Assembly: GCF_040807025.1 (NCBI RefSeq)
Contig: NC_090944.1
Location: 123,929,738 to 123,993,737 of the forward strand
Direction: 5' to 3'
Source of the DNA: Struthio camelus
Lineage: Eukaryota > Chordata > Aves > Struthioniformes > Struthionidae
Length of the DNA: 64,000 nucleotides
Made by a program: the position numbers and the translations under genes. Below, in pieces: positions 13,201 through 23,601 of the stretch. How positions within the stretch are numbered: the first letter of the stretch is position 1; every line of letters starts with the position of its first letter. The notes under the pieces were generated by a model. The model ran no database searches, was not told the origin of the DNA, and saw only the letters and a program-made list of their open reading frames with translations.

Positions 13201-13985
13201 AAACCAATAGCTTAGTGTGCAAGGACAGTGGGCCATGCTAACTGTTCAGATTATGCCTCTGTGCTCAGCACTCACCAAGGAGAGCTGCGGGTGCTGTTGG
13301 TGGGAGGAGCGCAAGCCCGTGATACCGTCACCTGAAACACTGTGCTGTTTCAGGTTGGACAAGGCAGCGGAGGCACCGGGTGGGCTCTGCCTGAGCACAG
13401 GAGTGGGTGACCCACCTACCCTGGAGGGTCCAGCGGGTGCGAGTGCATGTCTGGCCGAGGTGCACGTCTGGCCAAGGACCTACAGCAGCACCTGAGTCCG
13501 AAGCAGTCCAGCAGTGCTGGTAACTTTCCTGGGGGTATCTCTCTTTCTTTAAAAAAAAAAAAAAAGGAAGGAAAGAAGCTTGTTGATTGCAGATAGAGCA
13601 AGGAGCCTGCTGGCACTGTGATATTCATTGGAAACAACTTTCTCATAAGCTGCCTCGGGCTGAACTCAAACCTAAAGATGAAGATCTCTAAAACTCATTA
13701 TCACCCTCCCCTGCTGAGGCCTTTCCTCTGACTCACCTTCACCTTGCAGCAGATCTGTGAAATGTGGGTTCACCTCGGCACTTGGGGTCATCCTCTGACA
13801 GCACAGCCAGCTATTGCAAGTTTGTGAGAGAAAATATGTTCCTCAGATCGCATTATTGGAAGGAATAGCTCAGCAGTCAGAAAGAAATCATCAAACATCA
13901 AAATCAGCCAAAGCAAAAGGGATTGATACTGGTGGGTGATTTTGACCAACTGGCTGAGACAAGACACATCAAGTTTATACTGCAA
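10296..13985. other. noncoding interval
   Basis: AT-rich between 10.3 and 10.7 kb, then moderate GC to 13.5 kb. Many overlapping short frames occur on both strands, and none resembles a known family or has convincing splice flanks. An A15 tract lies at 13551-13565. Confidence 0.45.
13551..13565 (+). repeat. A15 homopolymer
   Basis: An uninterrupted A run preceded by a pyrimidine-rich segment. No retroposon body was recognised. Confidence 0.8.
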
Positions 13986-13992
13986 GTTTATT
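13965..13992 (-). other. candidate polyadenylation signal and cleavage region, minus strand
   Basis: TTTATT at 13987-13992 reads AATAAA on the minus strand. It is followed to the left by a GT-rich downstream element around 13945-13965 (TGTGTCTTGTC on the minus strand). The sequence to the right (13990-14480) is AT-rich, with ATTTA and TGTACATT motifs like a 3' UTR. The nearest minus-strand coding gene is the ANKRD9-like gene ending at 18885, so a 3' UTR of about 4.9 kb is possible. This is an inference; the site could serve another transcript or none. Confidence 0.4.
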
Positions 13993-15070
13993 ACAGTAAT
14001 ACAATCAGATTAAATAATTCTCACAGTTAATATATTTGTATCAGGGTATCTATATATATTTTATTCCCAGTACATGTTGCAATCTTTTTCTCTTTAATCA
14101 TGCAGCAAGTAATGTACAAACATGATTATATGGAAGAATTTCTTTTCCTAAAAAAAGAGAAACCTAAATTTAAAAAGTATGGCTTTATAAGAAAGTCATA
14201 TCATACAATGAACATTCATTTGTACTTGGGCATGGCACCATTCAGTCTTAATCAGTGAACAACAGCATCTGTCACTGTCACGCTGAACCCCCCAAAAGCC
14301 AAGGAAACTGGTAGTAGGGAAATGCCCATCAGTGTTAGAAGGACGGAAAATATATATCTGTATACATTCAAAATACCAACAATGTAAAAAAGTGTTCAGG
14401 GATTAAGCATCACATTTATTTATATGCTGAAGTCAGAGTTATGGAACCTTGAAGAAAATAAGTGCACAAATAGAGCGAGTTTCTGTTTTTTCTTGTACAG
14501 CAAATACCTGGAGTGGTGCAACTGACTTAAAAAGCGTTACTTCAGGTGTAAAGAGATGTAACTGGGACCTGAATCTAGCACGTCTTTCCCGCTAATGGAG
14601 CTGCAGAAACAGAAGCATAGGGTTAGCAAGTCACAGGTGGCTGAATTTTGCTGGCAGCCCAAAAGCAGACGTCTACTTTCACATTTAAGTACTAGGAGAA
14701 AAGAAAGATGAGGATGTATGTTTAATAGATTTTATTTCAAAAAAAATTGATTCAAGAATGACCTGTGGCCACTATCACAAATTCTTGGCTGGCTGACTGT
14801 GGCTGTTGGCATGCGGAAGCCCTTGCGCGTGGTGTTCAGGGATAAAACACCCGTTCCAAGAGCAAAGCTGCTGCCTTTTTGCAACAGAAAACATGTCCTT
14901 ACCTGTTTGCAGCATGCTGCTTGGGACACAGACTTATTTCACTGAAAGGCTGCTTTCTTAAGGCATTGATCACTGTAGCATACAAGTATTGTAAATCAGT
15001 TAGGAGTTTTGCCAGGAGAGGGCAGACATACAGACAGACAGGCACAGACATACGTGTGCATACGTGCGCC

Positions 15071-15100
15071 CAAACACACACACACACGCACACTCACACA
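15071..15100 (+). repeat. (CA)n microsatellite, interrupted
   Basis: Alternating CA with G and T interruptions. Confidence 0.85.
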
Positions 15101-15148
15101 AAGTCACTCACAGTGCTCACTGAAAGGTTACTCATCAGAACTGAAGTA

Positions 15149-15168
15149 ACACACACACACTCTCACAC
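15149..15168 (+). repeat. (CA)n/(TC) microsatellite, short
   Basis: A second short CA tract, 50 bp after the first, with a TC interruption. The two could have begun as one array. Confidence 0.8.
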
Positions 15169-16933
15169 CTGTCAGATCTTTACAGTGCTACTCTTTGAAA
15201 CTGCAATAAAAAGTGTAACCTGCAGAGCTAACCTGTAATCCAAAGATTAACACAAGCTATCCCCTTCCTTTTCTCTCTCACTTTTATTCTTTTTCCCAAG
15301 TTCAGAAATAAAGATCTTAACTACACTTAAGCAGTATGATTTTATGCCAAATGTAAACATCACTACACGGCACCTAGCACCCTTTTTAAGTAACAAAGTC
15401 ACAAACATATTTGTCATGCAAGTGTAGGGATTTTTCAAGACTATGGACTGTCAGATTGCAGGAACTGTGGAAAACATTTAGAATTTATTTTTGCTAATGA
15501 CCTGGCTTGAAAAGAATGAAAAAAATCAACCACGACAGAGCTGAGGTAGATTTGGCTGCATCTGATGTAACGTCACTGTAGTGGGCAGGAAGACAAATGG
15601 GATCCCCAACTAACAGCAGGTCACTGCAAGACAAGTAAACCAGGTTCAGGTAACAGATTCTCTCTGCTCCGGCAGAAGGAAACCTCACCCCACACTGGTG
15701 TCACCACAGGTGATGGGAAGAGACGTTCTGTAACAGAAGCACCACAACGCTAATGCCCCTAAACTCTGGCCCAGCAGGACCATATGTTGAAGTCAGATGG
15801 TAGCTTAGTGGCCAAGGCCCATCTAGTGCTTGGTCTCCTGCTAAAATGGACAGTAAAAGGAGAAAGGGTAGGCATCTGGAGTGCTTTTTCCAGTGTGGCT
15901 AGTTGCCTATTGCAAAGTGGGTCGAGAACACCATCGGTTTTGCATGTTGGCCAACAACCAGCCAGCAGCTTTCTTCCAGGCGGTGATCACAAGCACAGAT
16001 ACGCCCCAGAATATGAGCTTTTTGAGCACTTGCTGAGAGTGGATCTCTTATCCTCCGCGCTGGCCAGTAGGTAGAGTAACCTCATGCACGGAGGAACGCG
16101 AGCACATGATATATCCTGCTGCCTTCTACAAAGCCACCTGAATAGCCTGGGAGCCTAAACACTGACCTTTGCAATGATCCCCAACTCTTACAGTCAACAA
16201 GTGATCATGGCACCATTTTAGACCCACTTGCTCCCAGTGGGTTGCTCTGGCCCTCTGGGCACATCCCCCTGACTTATTGTAAAGTGCCACCTCAGCAATG
16301 CCAAGAGTCCCTACCTGCCTCCGCTGCTTTGTGATCTGAACAGCTTTCCCCTCCCTCCTGTTGTTTCTGCAATTCGTTATAGCGTGGAAACCCTCATGGT
16401 AGCGAGCCAGCGCGATGACAGCTGATGAATTCCTTGCCCTCTTTCCTTGGAATATCTGCTCCCAGCACCTAATTACCATGCTAATAATATCCCTCGCCAG
16501 CCTCCTCTGCCTCTCGCTCAGCACCATCCCCATGAGATACCGCATTGCTGCTGGGAACAAGCCCAGTCCTGCTCCTCGGGGCGCCACGGGGGCAGCGTAG
16601 CCGCTCTGCTCTCCTGCCTCATGAGCTGTGGGCAGCGAGTGCTGGCTTAGTCCCCTGCCTCCATCTCCATGCTGCTGAGGGGCAAGGAGATGTGATGGCT
16701 GGGAAGCCTGCAAGCTCAACAGAAGCAGCTCAGCTGCTGCTTACTATGTAAATCTGCCTTGGGCTCTGCCTTGCTTCGGAAGCTGTGACAGCCTCGGACT
16801 GCCGCCGACTGCCGGTGCGTGCCGCAGAGGCTGCTGTGCAGACAGCCTCTCTGCAAAACCCTCGCCTGAGGTTTGCCCTTGCATTTCTCCCCCACCATTC
16901 ACGCCCTCCTCTGTCACACAGGAAGGCAGAGAT

Positions 16934-16975
16934 GGAGATAGGGAAAGAAATGCAGGGGATGGGGAAAGAAATGCA
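16934..16975 (+). repeat. 21-bp tandem duplication
   Basis: GGGAAAGAAATGCA occurs at 16941-16954 and again at 16962-16975, with similar flanks, giving a two-copy 21-bp repeat. Confidence 0.75.
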
Positions 16976-18884
16976 AGCCTCCAGAGGTTGGGTAGAAGGG
17001 CAGTGCGCCACCAGGGAGGTGTGAGTTAAAGAAGATTAACCCTTTTCTGGCCTGCTCACACTCTCAGGGCTGGGCTGGCTTTTTCTCCATCTCCAGGGGG
17101 ATGGGAGTGAGTCTGCATCTCCATGTAGAGCAGCGCCCGGCGGCACTGGCACTGAGGCGCTCCCACGGTGTGTGGGAAGGGGCATCCGGGAGGACCGTCC
17201 CACTTGGCTGACTGGTATCTGCGTGAGGATGTGGGCCCTGGCTGTACCCAGCACGTTGCACAGCCCTGCAGGAAAGCTCCGCCTGGCCGCAGCCACAGGT
17301 ACCCGGTGCACAAAGAGGCAGAGAAGTGCTGCCAGTGCCGATGTAAAAGCATACAGCTCCAGCACAGCTGCCTTGGCACAAGCAAGGGGTCAGCCAGATG
17401 AGACACTAGCCATTTTCCTGTGGAGCGATTCCCCCGTTCAGTGTGATGTGCGCACACAGCCCTGGTGCACATCCCCTCTTACCCAGAGCCTCGCGAAAAG
17501 GGGCTAGTGCCCCTTGGCCTTTTGCTCCAAATATATTTCAAGAGATGAGCGAGCTATTTACCGCTGCTCAGTCCGGATACGTGGAAATGGGTTACCCTAC
17601 CTCAGCAGAGCAGAGGGTCATGCTTACATTTGGGTCCGAAATAAAACATGTCCCCCAAAGGGAGCCAGGAGGAAACAATACGGCTGCTGCTGCAGTGGCG
17701 CTGAGCATGCCTGGGAGAGCAAGACCTGTGCCTTGCTCAGACAGGACCCTGCCCAACCAGTGAACACAGAGCTCCCTGGAGAGCTGGGCAGCCCCAGCCC
17801 TGTTAGGAGAGCCTGGTCCCAGAAAGCAGCAAACGCACCCTGGGGCAGGCGATGGGAGCTATTTGTATTTTCTGGGATCGGACCCTCTGTCTGGACCCAG
17901 GAGGCAAAAATACTCAATCAACAACAAATGACAAATTCTAACAGCAGAACATCATACCCTAGCTGAAGATAACCAGTAGGTGCAGGTGGCTCTGAGACCA
18001 AGGGGCAAGTCAAGTTAGTGAGCGATGTCTTTTGGAGATATGTTCACCCCTAAAACATAAGTCAAGGGTAAATAATGTCACTTATGAAAGACAGGGCTTC
18101 CATTGGCCCTGCTCTGATTTGCATTTTTCTACTGGACAGCAGGGAAAATGGGTCCCTCCCCATTGCACAATTCTATGGAGGCATCAGGGCCAGGATTGCC
18201 TTTAACCCTCTCACTCCCAGGTGAGACAGGGGAGGCTTTCTGGTAGCTCTTTTGCCTGTCATTATTCCCCTGCAAGAATATACGCTGCCTGCCCTTCTCT
18301 GCACTTACACACGCTACACTATGACTCACTGTAAAGTAACTCATTAAAATCACGTACTCTGCAGGACTGGCTCTATGTCTCTGCAGTAACAGCCATGGAC
18401 TTTTTGGTTATTACTAGATGATACTGGATCATTGTTAGAAAGGAAACCTGACATTTCAACCCTGTTGGTACAGTATGGTATTTATCCTAGCTCTAGCAGA
18501 ACACAGTCCCATAGTTACACCTTTTGCAAATCCCACTGGGCAAGTAGTTCCTTTCACCCAGGTACTTTACACAGGATACAGTTATCACATTGGGAATTCA
18601 GATACACTGATACCAGTTGACAGTTAAAAAAAAACAAACCTAATGCAGTCTCAACTACGGTTAACCCTTCACATGCACAACAAAACAAAAAACAAGAAAG
18701 GTTTTTCCTTTAAAAGTGCCGTGCCTGCAATCAGATAGAAAAACATTTAAAATCTTGTCACAAAAGACTGGATTTTCCAGCATAGCCTAACAGGGTAAGT
18801 ACTAAAATCACATGGAAATCAAAGGGTGGTGGATGACCAGCTCCCCTAGGTTGGCTTTGAAAATCCAAGACCCAGCGAATAAAG

Positions 18885-19775
18885 TCAAGGAAAAACATTT
18901 ACCACATTTTTTGTCGGTAGCTTTTTGCCATAGGATGGTAAGGGCTTTAGTGCCTGAGGTATAGGTAGTTCCTGGATGCTTTTAGGAAAATGGGAGGGGG
19001 GCAGAGTCTGGAGAATAGTTTGCATAGCTTGCAGATATAAAGAAGCAGGTGTGTTCCCCACCAGGCTGTTGAATTTGTCTTCCCCCAGCAAAGCTGTCCA
19101 GTGGTCTGGATGATCCTGCAGAACTTTCCGCATCTTAAACTGTGGGTTGGGCATGAATAGCAAGAGGTAGTCAAGGCAGAGTTTCTTTGATGCCACATTG
19201 ACTTTGGAGTCCCACATCTGCTCCAGGATGACGTCCAGCGGGGTAAGCCCTTTGCTGTCCTCTATCCTGGGAGAAGCTCCATTCCCCAGGAGGATGAGGA
19301 CCGTCTCTGACCTCAGCAGTTCACAGGCAAGATGCAGGGGGGTCTTCCCATCTTCTAGATGAAAGCAGCCGGTTCTGTTGATGTAGGAGTTCAAGCTGGG
19401 GAGCTTGTGTGCAATTTTGATGATCAGCCCCAAGATATCTCTCCTGTCATATGTGACTGCCATGGCCAAGTGAGGGGCAGAGGATGGGCAGTAGCAGAAG
19501 TGTTCCCCAGGCACCTTGAGAGCCTCCTCTGGAAAATGAGACAGCAGATACTGAGCATAAGGCAGGTGATTATGCACCACTGCATAGAGAAGGGCTTCTG
19601 AAGGTGAGTATGTTCTTAGGCTGGCATTTTCCTCCCAGTAAAAATACTCCATAGTTCTCATGTCTTCCAGCATCCAAACAGGCTTGTGATCTCTTACAGC
19701 CTGGTAGAACATATAGGACAAGAACTTGCAGTGCCTGCTCTGATCGTCCTGCAGGCTGGCCTGGTTACTGGCCAT
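18885..19775 (-). CDS. ANKRD9-like: ANKRD9-family ankyrin-repeat protein, probable E3 ubiquitin ligase substrate receptor
   Basis: The frame is intact, 296 residues, on a single coding exon, as in known ANKRD9. The start has a good Kozak context (GAGCCATGG), and a pyrimidine-rich CTGCTCTTCATTTGCTGAG just upstream could be a splice acceptor for a noncoding 5' exon. Residues 20-40 hold the family signature FYQAVRD..PVWMLEDMR. Ankyrin-type units lie at about 59-88 (SPSEALLYAVVHNH), 99-125, 142-171 (DGKTPLHLACELL) and 172-186 (KGLTPLDVIL). Near the C-terminus, SLYLQAMQTI (245-254) fits a BC-box for Elongin C, and LPIP (270-273) fits the Cul5-box LPxP motif. ANKRD9 is reported to act with CUL5 and to control IMPDH2, so a similar role is inferred. 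Human ANKRD9 has a Cys-Cys pair where this protein has C94-Y95-C96. The N-terminus lacks the MPWD start I recall for human ANKRD9, so this may be a paralogue rather than the orthologue. Confidence 0.92.
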   Translation of the reverse strand: MASNQASLQDDQSRHCKFLSYMFYQAVRDHKPVWMLEDMRTMEYFYWEENASLRTYSPSEALLYAVVHNHLPYAQYLLSHFPEEALKVPGEHFCYCPSSAPHLAMAVTYDRRDILGLIIKIAHKLPSLNSYINRTGCFHLEDGKTPLHLACELLRSETVLILLGNGASPRIEDSKGLTPLDVILEQMWDSKVNVASKKLCLDYLLLFMPNPQFKMRKVLQDHPDHWTALLGEDKFNSLVGNTPASLYLQAMQTILQTLPPSHFPKSIQELPIPQALKPLPSYGKKLPTKNVVNVFP

Positions 19776-21290
19776 GGCTCAGCAAATGAAGAGCAGCTCC
19801 ACGTCAAATCGCTCCAGACGGTGAGATGTGAGCACTTGGAATGCAGATCCCGCTGCTGCTGCAACCTTCAGGCTGTCATTGCTGCCTGGACTGCACTCGC
19901 TGGAATGCATGGGCTGATCATCTCCACCCATTCATTGTTTTTCCCCTCACTGCAGTGGTTTTGTTTAGGTAAGCACAATCCCACAGGCTCAGTTAACCCA
20001 TGCCATGCAAGCAGATGGTTAGTAAGTACATCTTGCTCTGTGCAAGGCACAGGTTACTGGAGCGCTGTCAGACTGCAAGTGATTTTATACACACACAGCT
20101 AGAGAGAAGACAGGGAGAGACTAAAATTAGCTTGAGAGGTGAGGCAGTTTTCTGTCTGCATTTCATGTCTAACCAGATCAGCTCATACATTGCAGTAAGC
20201 GCAACATCAATTTTCGTCTATTTTTTGTATGTCATTCACACACACGCAGCTCATTATGTAGTCTAAAATATGTAGCAGTGTAAAATGCTCCACAGCTGAT
20301 AATACAGATGATTATATATTCATGAAATGAAGGGACTGGTAGCTGCAGAGTTAGGAAGGGAACCCTATTTTATAAATAATGGTATGGCTAGCCAATTAGG
20401 GGACACCGATGTTAATGGATTGCCTGCAAGGCATCAAAGATGTTTAAGATCCCAATATGAATCTCCACAGAGGAAAGAGTCTAACAAGACATGGAGTAAC
20501 CATGCCCAGAGTCATAAAGCATTTTGCTTGGTTAAAACGCCTGCATTTGTTTAGCATGGAAAGAGCTGAAGTGTCTCTGTGTTGCACAGCAGGTACATAA
20601 ACAAAAGGTTAACGGCCACGCCACAGCGGCTGACGGAGAGTCTTGAACTCAGCATTTCTCAGATATCATGTTCCAGGACTAGGGTCAGAGCGGGTTGTAA
20701 CTGGGGGAAGCGGGTTTAAGCAGACTTGTGTAAAGCCCTAGTAAGATGCAGAGAACCAAGGCAGCTGCGTACAGGACGAGGCACAAGGACCCGACCAGAA
20801 TTCAATTCCTAGAAAGGAATTGAACTAAGCACCTACTGCTGCAGCTTGTGTTTAAGGAAGGAGGACTTCCATGCATCATATAAATTAACAGATTGCAGTA
20901 ACATGATATCTCACTGCTTTGTTTTCAAAACAGGCAAAACACAGGAAATCAAGACTTCTCTCTTCGTTTAGCAAGGAGGCAACAATATATTCAGTATACT
21001 CAGATTTAACGTAGAGCACTCAAGTATCAAATTTGAACATCTCCACATCATGTCTGGCCACTTACAAATCCGGGTCTAGATCTAGCACACCTTCCTATCT
21101 TCCAAAGTCCCGGAAGTTCAAGTCCATGCCTTAAACATTTCATGTTAGGGCCAGTTTTCATATTGTTAGAATGAGCAATCGTATGCCCACTTCTAGCCAA
21201 CTATTACTGTGGCTATGCATGGAAATACTTCTAAATAGCCATTTGCACACGTTATTACCCATCTGGAGGCCATGGTCATAATAAATCAAG
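19776..21290. other. upstream region of the ANKRD9-like gene
   Basis: No CpG island lies next to this gene. Its promoter and any noncoding first exon must be non-CpG or farther right, and I could not place them. No other gene is visible in this interval. Confidence 0.4.
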
Positions 21291-21301
21291 TGCAGGTTCA
21301 G

Positions 21302-21370
21302 GGCCAGATCCAAAGCCTATTGAAGCGCACAGAGAAGTTTCCATTGACTTCAGTGTGCTCTGGATCAGGC
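21302..21370 (+). repeat. palindromic interspersed repeat, degenerate
   Basis: The left arm (CCAGATCCAAAGCCTATTGAAG) and right arm (CTTCAGTGTGCTCTGGATCAGG) pair as inverted repeats at about 17 of 22 positions around a short loop. The pattern 'GATCCAAAGCC..TTGAAGT..' facing its complement resembles a dispersed palindromic repeat I recall from reptile and bird genomes. The class is not certain. Confidence 0.5.
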
Positions 21371-21559
21371 ATTACTTGAGCGCTTGGACATACATTTTGT
21401 TTTTCCAGTTCCTGACCGAGAGCATCCGAAACTCGAACTGTGCCATAAACTTATATGCTCAAAAGAGAGGTGAATTAGCATTTGAGCAGACAGACTCTTT
21501 TGTCTAAAGTTCTCACAAGATTTTTCCTACTGCTGCTAAGTGATGACAATACCCTAGGA

Positions 21560-21715
21560 GTTAGACAGACTTTGTTATTCCCACGTTGCAGAAACACGCA
21601 CACATATACCCACACCACTTTAGAGAGCCCAAGTTTACAAAGCAGCTCACTGATGGAGCTGGGCTCAGAACTAGGAACTGCTGTGTTTTTGCCTAGGTGT
21701 TAAAGCCACTAACCA
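21560..21715 (+). repeat. MIR/CORE-SINE-like remnant 1
   Basis: It follows the order of the usual element: TTATTCCCA..TTGCAGA, then GCCCAAG..AAAGCAG, then TGATGGAGCTGGGCTCAGAACTAGGA, then a 'TTAAAGCCACTAACC' tail. It is highly diverged. Confidence 0.45.
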
Positions 21716-23215
21716 ACCTTCATTCCCTTAAACACCTGCTGCAGGTGTATAAATTCAGGTGCAGCATACGCATGTATAGGGAAACTAGTGCTCGGCACAT
21801 CGAGAGGGGAATTGCAGTGCTCCAGAGGGGTTCTGTGTGCAGACACTAATCCATAGCACATCGACTCAGCGTAGGCAGGCTCACAGTCTTTTTCTTTGGT
21901 GTTAAATCCATCATTGCTGACAATCATCTGAGCAAAAGTTGTTCTGCCACTGATTCAGCCCTTCCCCTCCAGGGCAGGTTGATCTCTAAGCCCAGTGTCT
22001 TTCACAGTGCTGCTGCTGCGCCATGGCTTGAGAGGCACAAGTTTGCAGGGCTGTTGGGGCTGGCACAGAGGACAGGGCAGGAGTCTGCAGCCAGGAGAGG
22101 GGAAAAAAGCAGGCCAGGCCCTTTCATGGACAGCCCTCAGTTACAGAAGGGTGGCTGTGATGTCAAAACTAGCACACATGCAGAAACATGTAAAAGGCAA
22201 GAGAAAATATTCTGCGAGCAGCTCCGAGGAAAAAGGGAAGCAGAAATCCCAGAATCACGGATGGTCACTGGGCTTACTCAATCATCTCTATGCCGTGGGT
22301 GCAGAGTGTCCAGGACATGGAAACATCTGTATTACAGTCACCCTGTAATTACAGGCTATCCTGTAATTCTGCCCAGGAAGACTAGCCCAAACTGGGGGAG
22401 TGTTTCATATAGTTTGTTCACAGCTGTGTGCGGTACAGCTCTCTGCCACGCCAGAGGATTGCCTGCTGGGGTGACTCCTTGTCTTTGGCCTGTTCTTTTC
22501 TTTTCCAGTAGTTTAGGGAAGCTAGAGCTGATAGGATGCTTGATAATGTTTCACTCCTGAACTTTATTACGAACACAGTGGATTTGTAAAATGACATTGA
22601 TCCGTTAGAAATGCAGCACATCTACCTGGAAAGCTTTTATTGAGGAACTGGAAGAAAAGGAGGAGTTTGGGAGTTTCTGCTTAGATCTTTGAATTGTGAT
22701 CTGTGGCTAAAAATAATGCATCCTAACTCACCATGTATTTGCCGTGGCTTCCCTCTTGGCCAAACTGCAGTCCAGATGGGGGCAGAATCACTTTTGATTC
22801 AGAGAGTGAATGTCCAAGGGAGTAACAGTGCTGAAGGGTGAAAATGAAAAAAAAGAAAAAAGTTGATTTTACCCTAAACACAATTTAGCATTTCAGCTGA
22901 GACCAGGAGGCTCCCTGGAGGACTCATGGGGAGATGCCGTTTTCACATTATGATGGTGACTTCAGGTCCTAAAATTATTTGGTTATTGTGGGCCTGTGAG
23001 GAACACAGTCAGCTTCTAGAATATCTGGGGATCTTCTTATAGTGCTATGCTCAAAATCTTGTTCATGGGCAAAGATGAAACACACCTTTACAGATAAAGA
23101 CAAGAAATTATTGTTACTATAACTGAACTCTTAATGGTCTAATCCAAGAATCATTATCAGTCCAGATCTTATTATTACAGCAAAAGAAAGGATATGTGTA
23201 TGCACAAAAAGTTTC

Positions 23216-23259
<44 letters not shown>
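23216..23259 (+). repeat. (AAT)n microsatellite, about 15 units
   Basis: A perfect AAT array of 44 bases. On the opposite strand it makes an artificial leucine run in a spurious frame. Confidence 0.95.
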
Positions 23260-23588
23260 GTTTAAAATGGTTAACTTCTTAGTTTCTGCTCCTATTCCTG
23301 GTGTTATGTGCACCCTTCCACTGCTCCCCTGGCTCCTAAGGTGAGCAGCTTCATCCTAGCAGTGTTGGGATGTTATGACAAGTTGTCAGTATCTGGAGTC
23401 CTTCACTGGGAGGAATGCGATGTTGATGTTGATGCTTTCTTCTTCGTCACTCTAGAATCCACTTGGGGTCATTTTTATGTTTGCTAATACACTTTTACAC
23501 CTTGCTTTTTCTTCATTGGACTGCAGCTCAACATGACATACAAATTTGCTATACGTGGGTGCCTTTTATGCGTGCTAGATACTATTTC

Positions 23589-23601
23589 TTTTTTTTTTTT
23601 T
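23589..23601 (+). repeat. T-rich homopolymer
   Basis: About 13 consecutive T. Confidence 0.8.

Larger units (their letters stand above)
13993..18884 (-). other. possible long 3' UTR or intergenic interval downstream of the ANKRD9-like gene
   Basis: No supported coding gene. It contains two CA-rich microsatellites near 15.1 kb, a 21-bp tandem duplication at 16934-16975 and a moderately GC-rich block at 16.6-17.9 kb. Long frames in that GC-rich block occur on both strands and look like composition artefacts. Whether the interval is transcribed with the neighbouring gene cannot be decided from sequence. Confidence 0.35.

Noticed and set aside
16126-16719. 197-codon minus-strand frame
   Set aside because: No family resemblance, and an opposite-strand frame overlaps. 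Possible noncoding constraint only.
21979-22560. 193-codon plus-strand frame
   Set aside because: Chance frame in moderately GC-rich sequence, with no recognisable motif and an overlapping second frame.
23131-23313. Poly-leucine peptide on the minus strand
   Set aside because: It is the translated AAT microsatellite.
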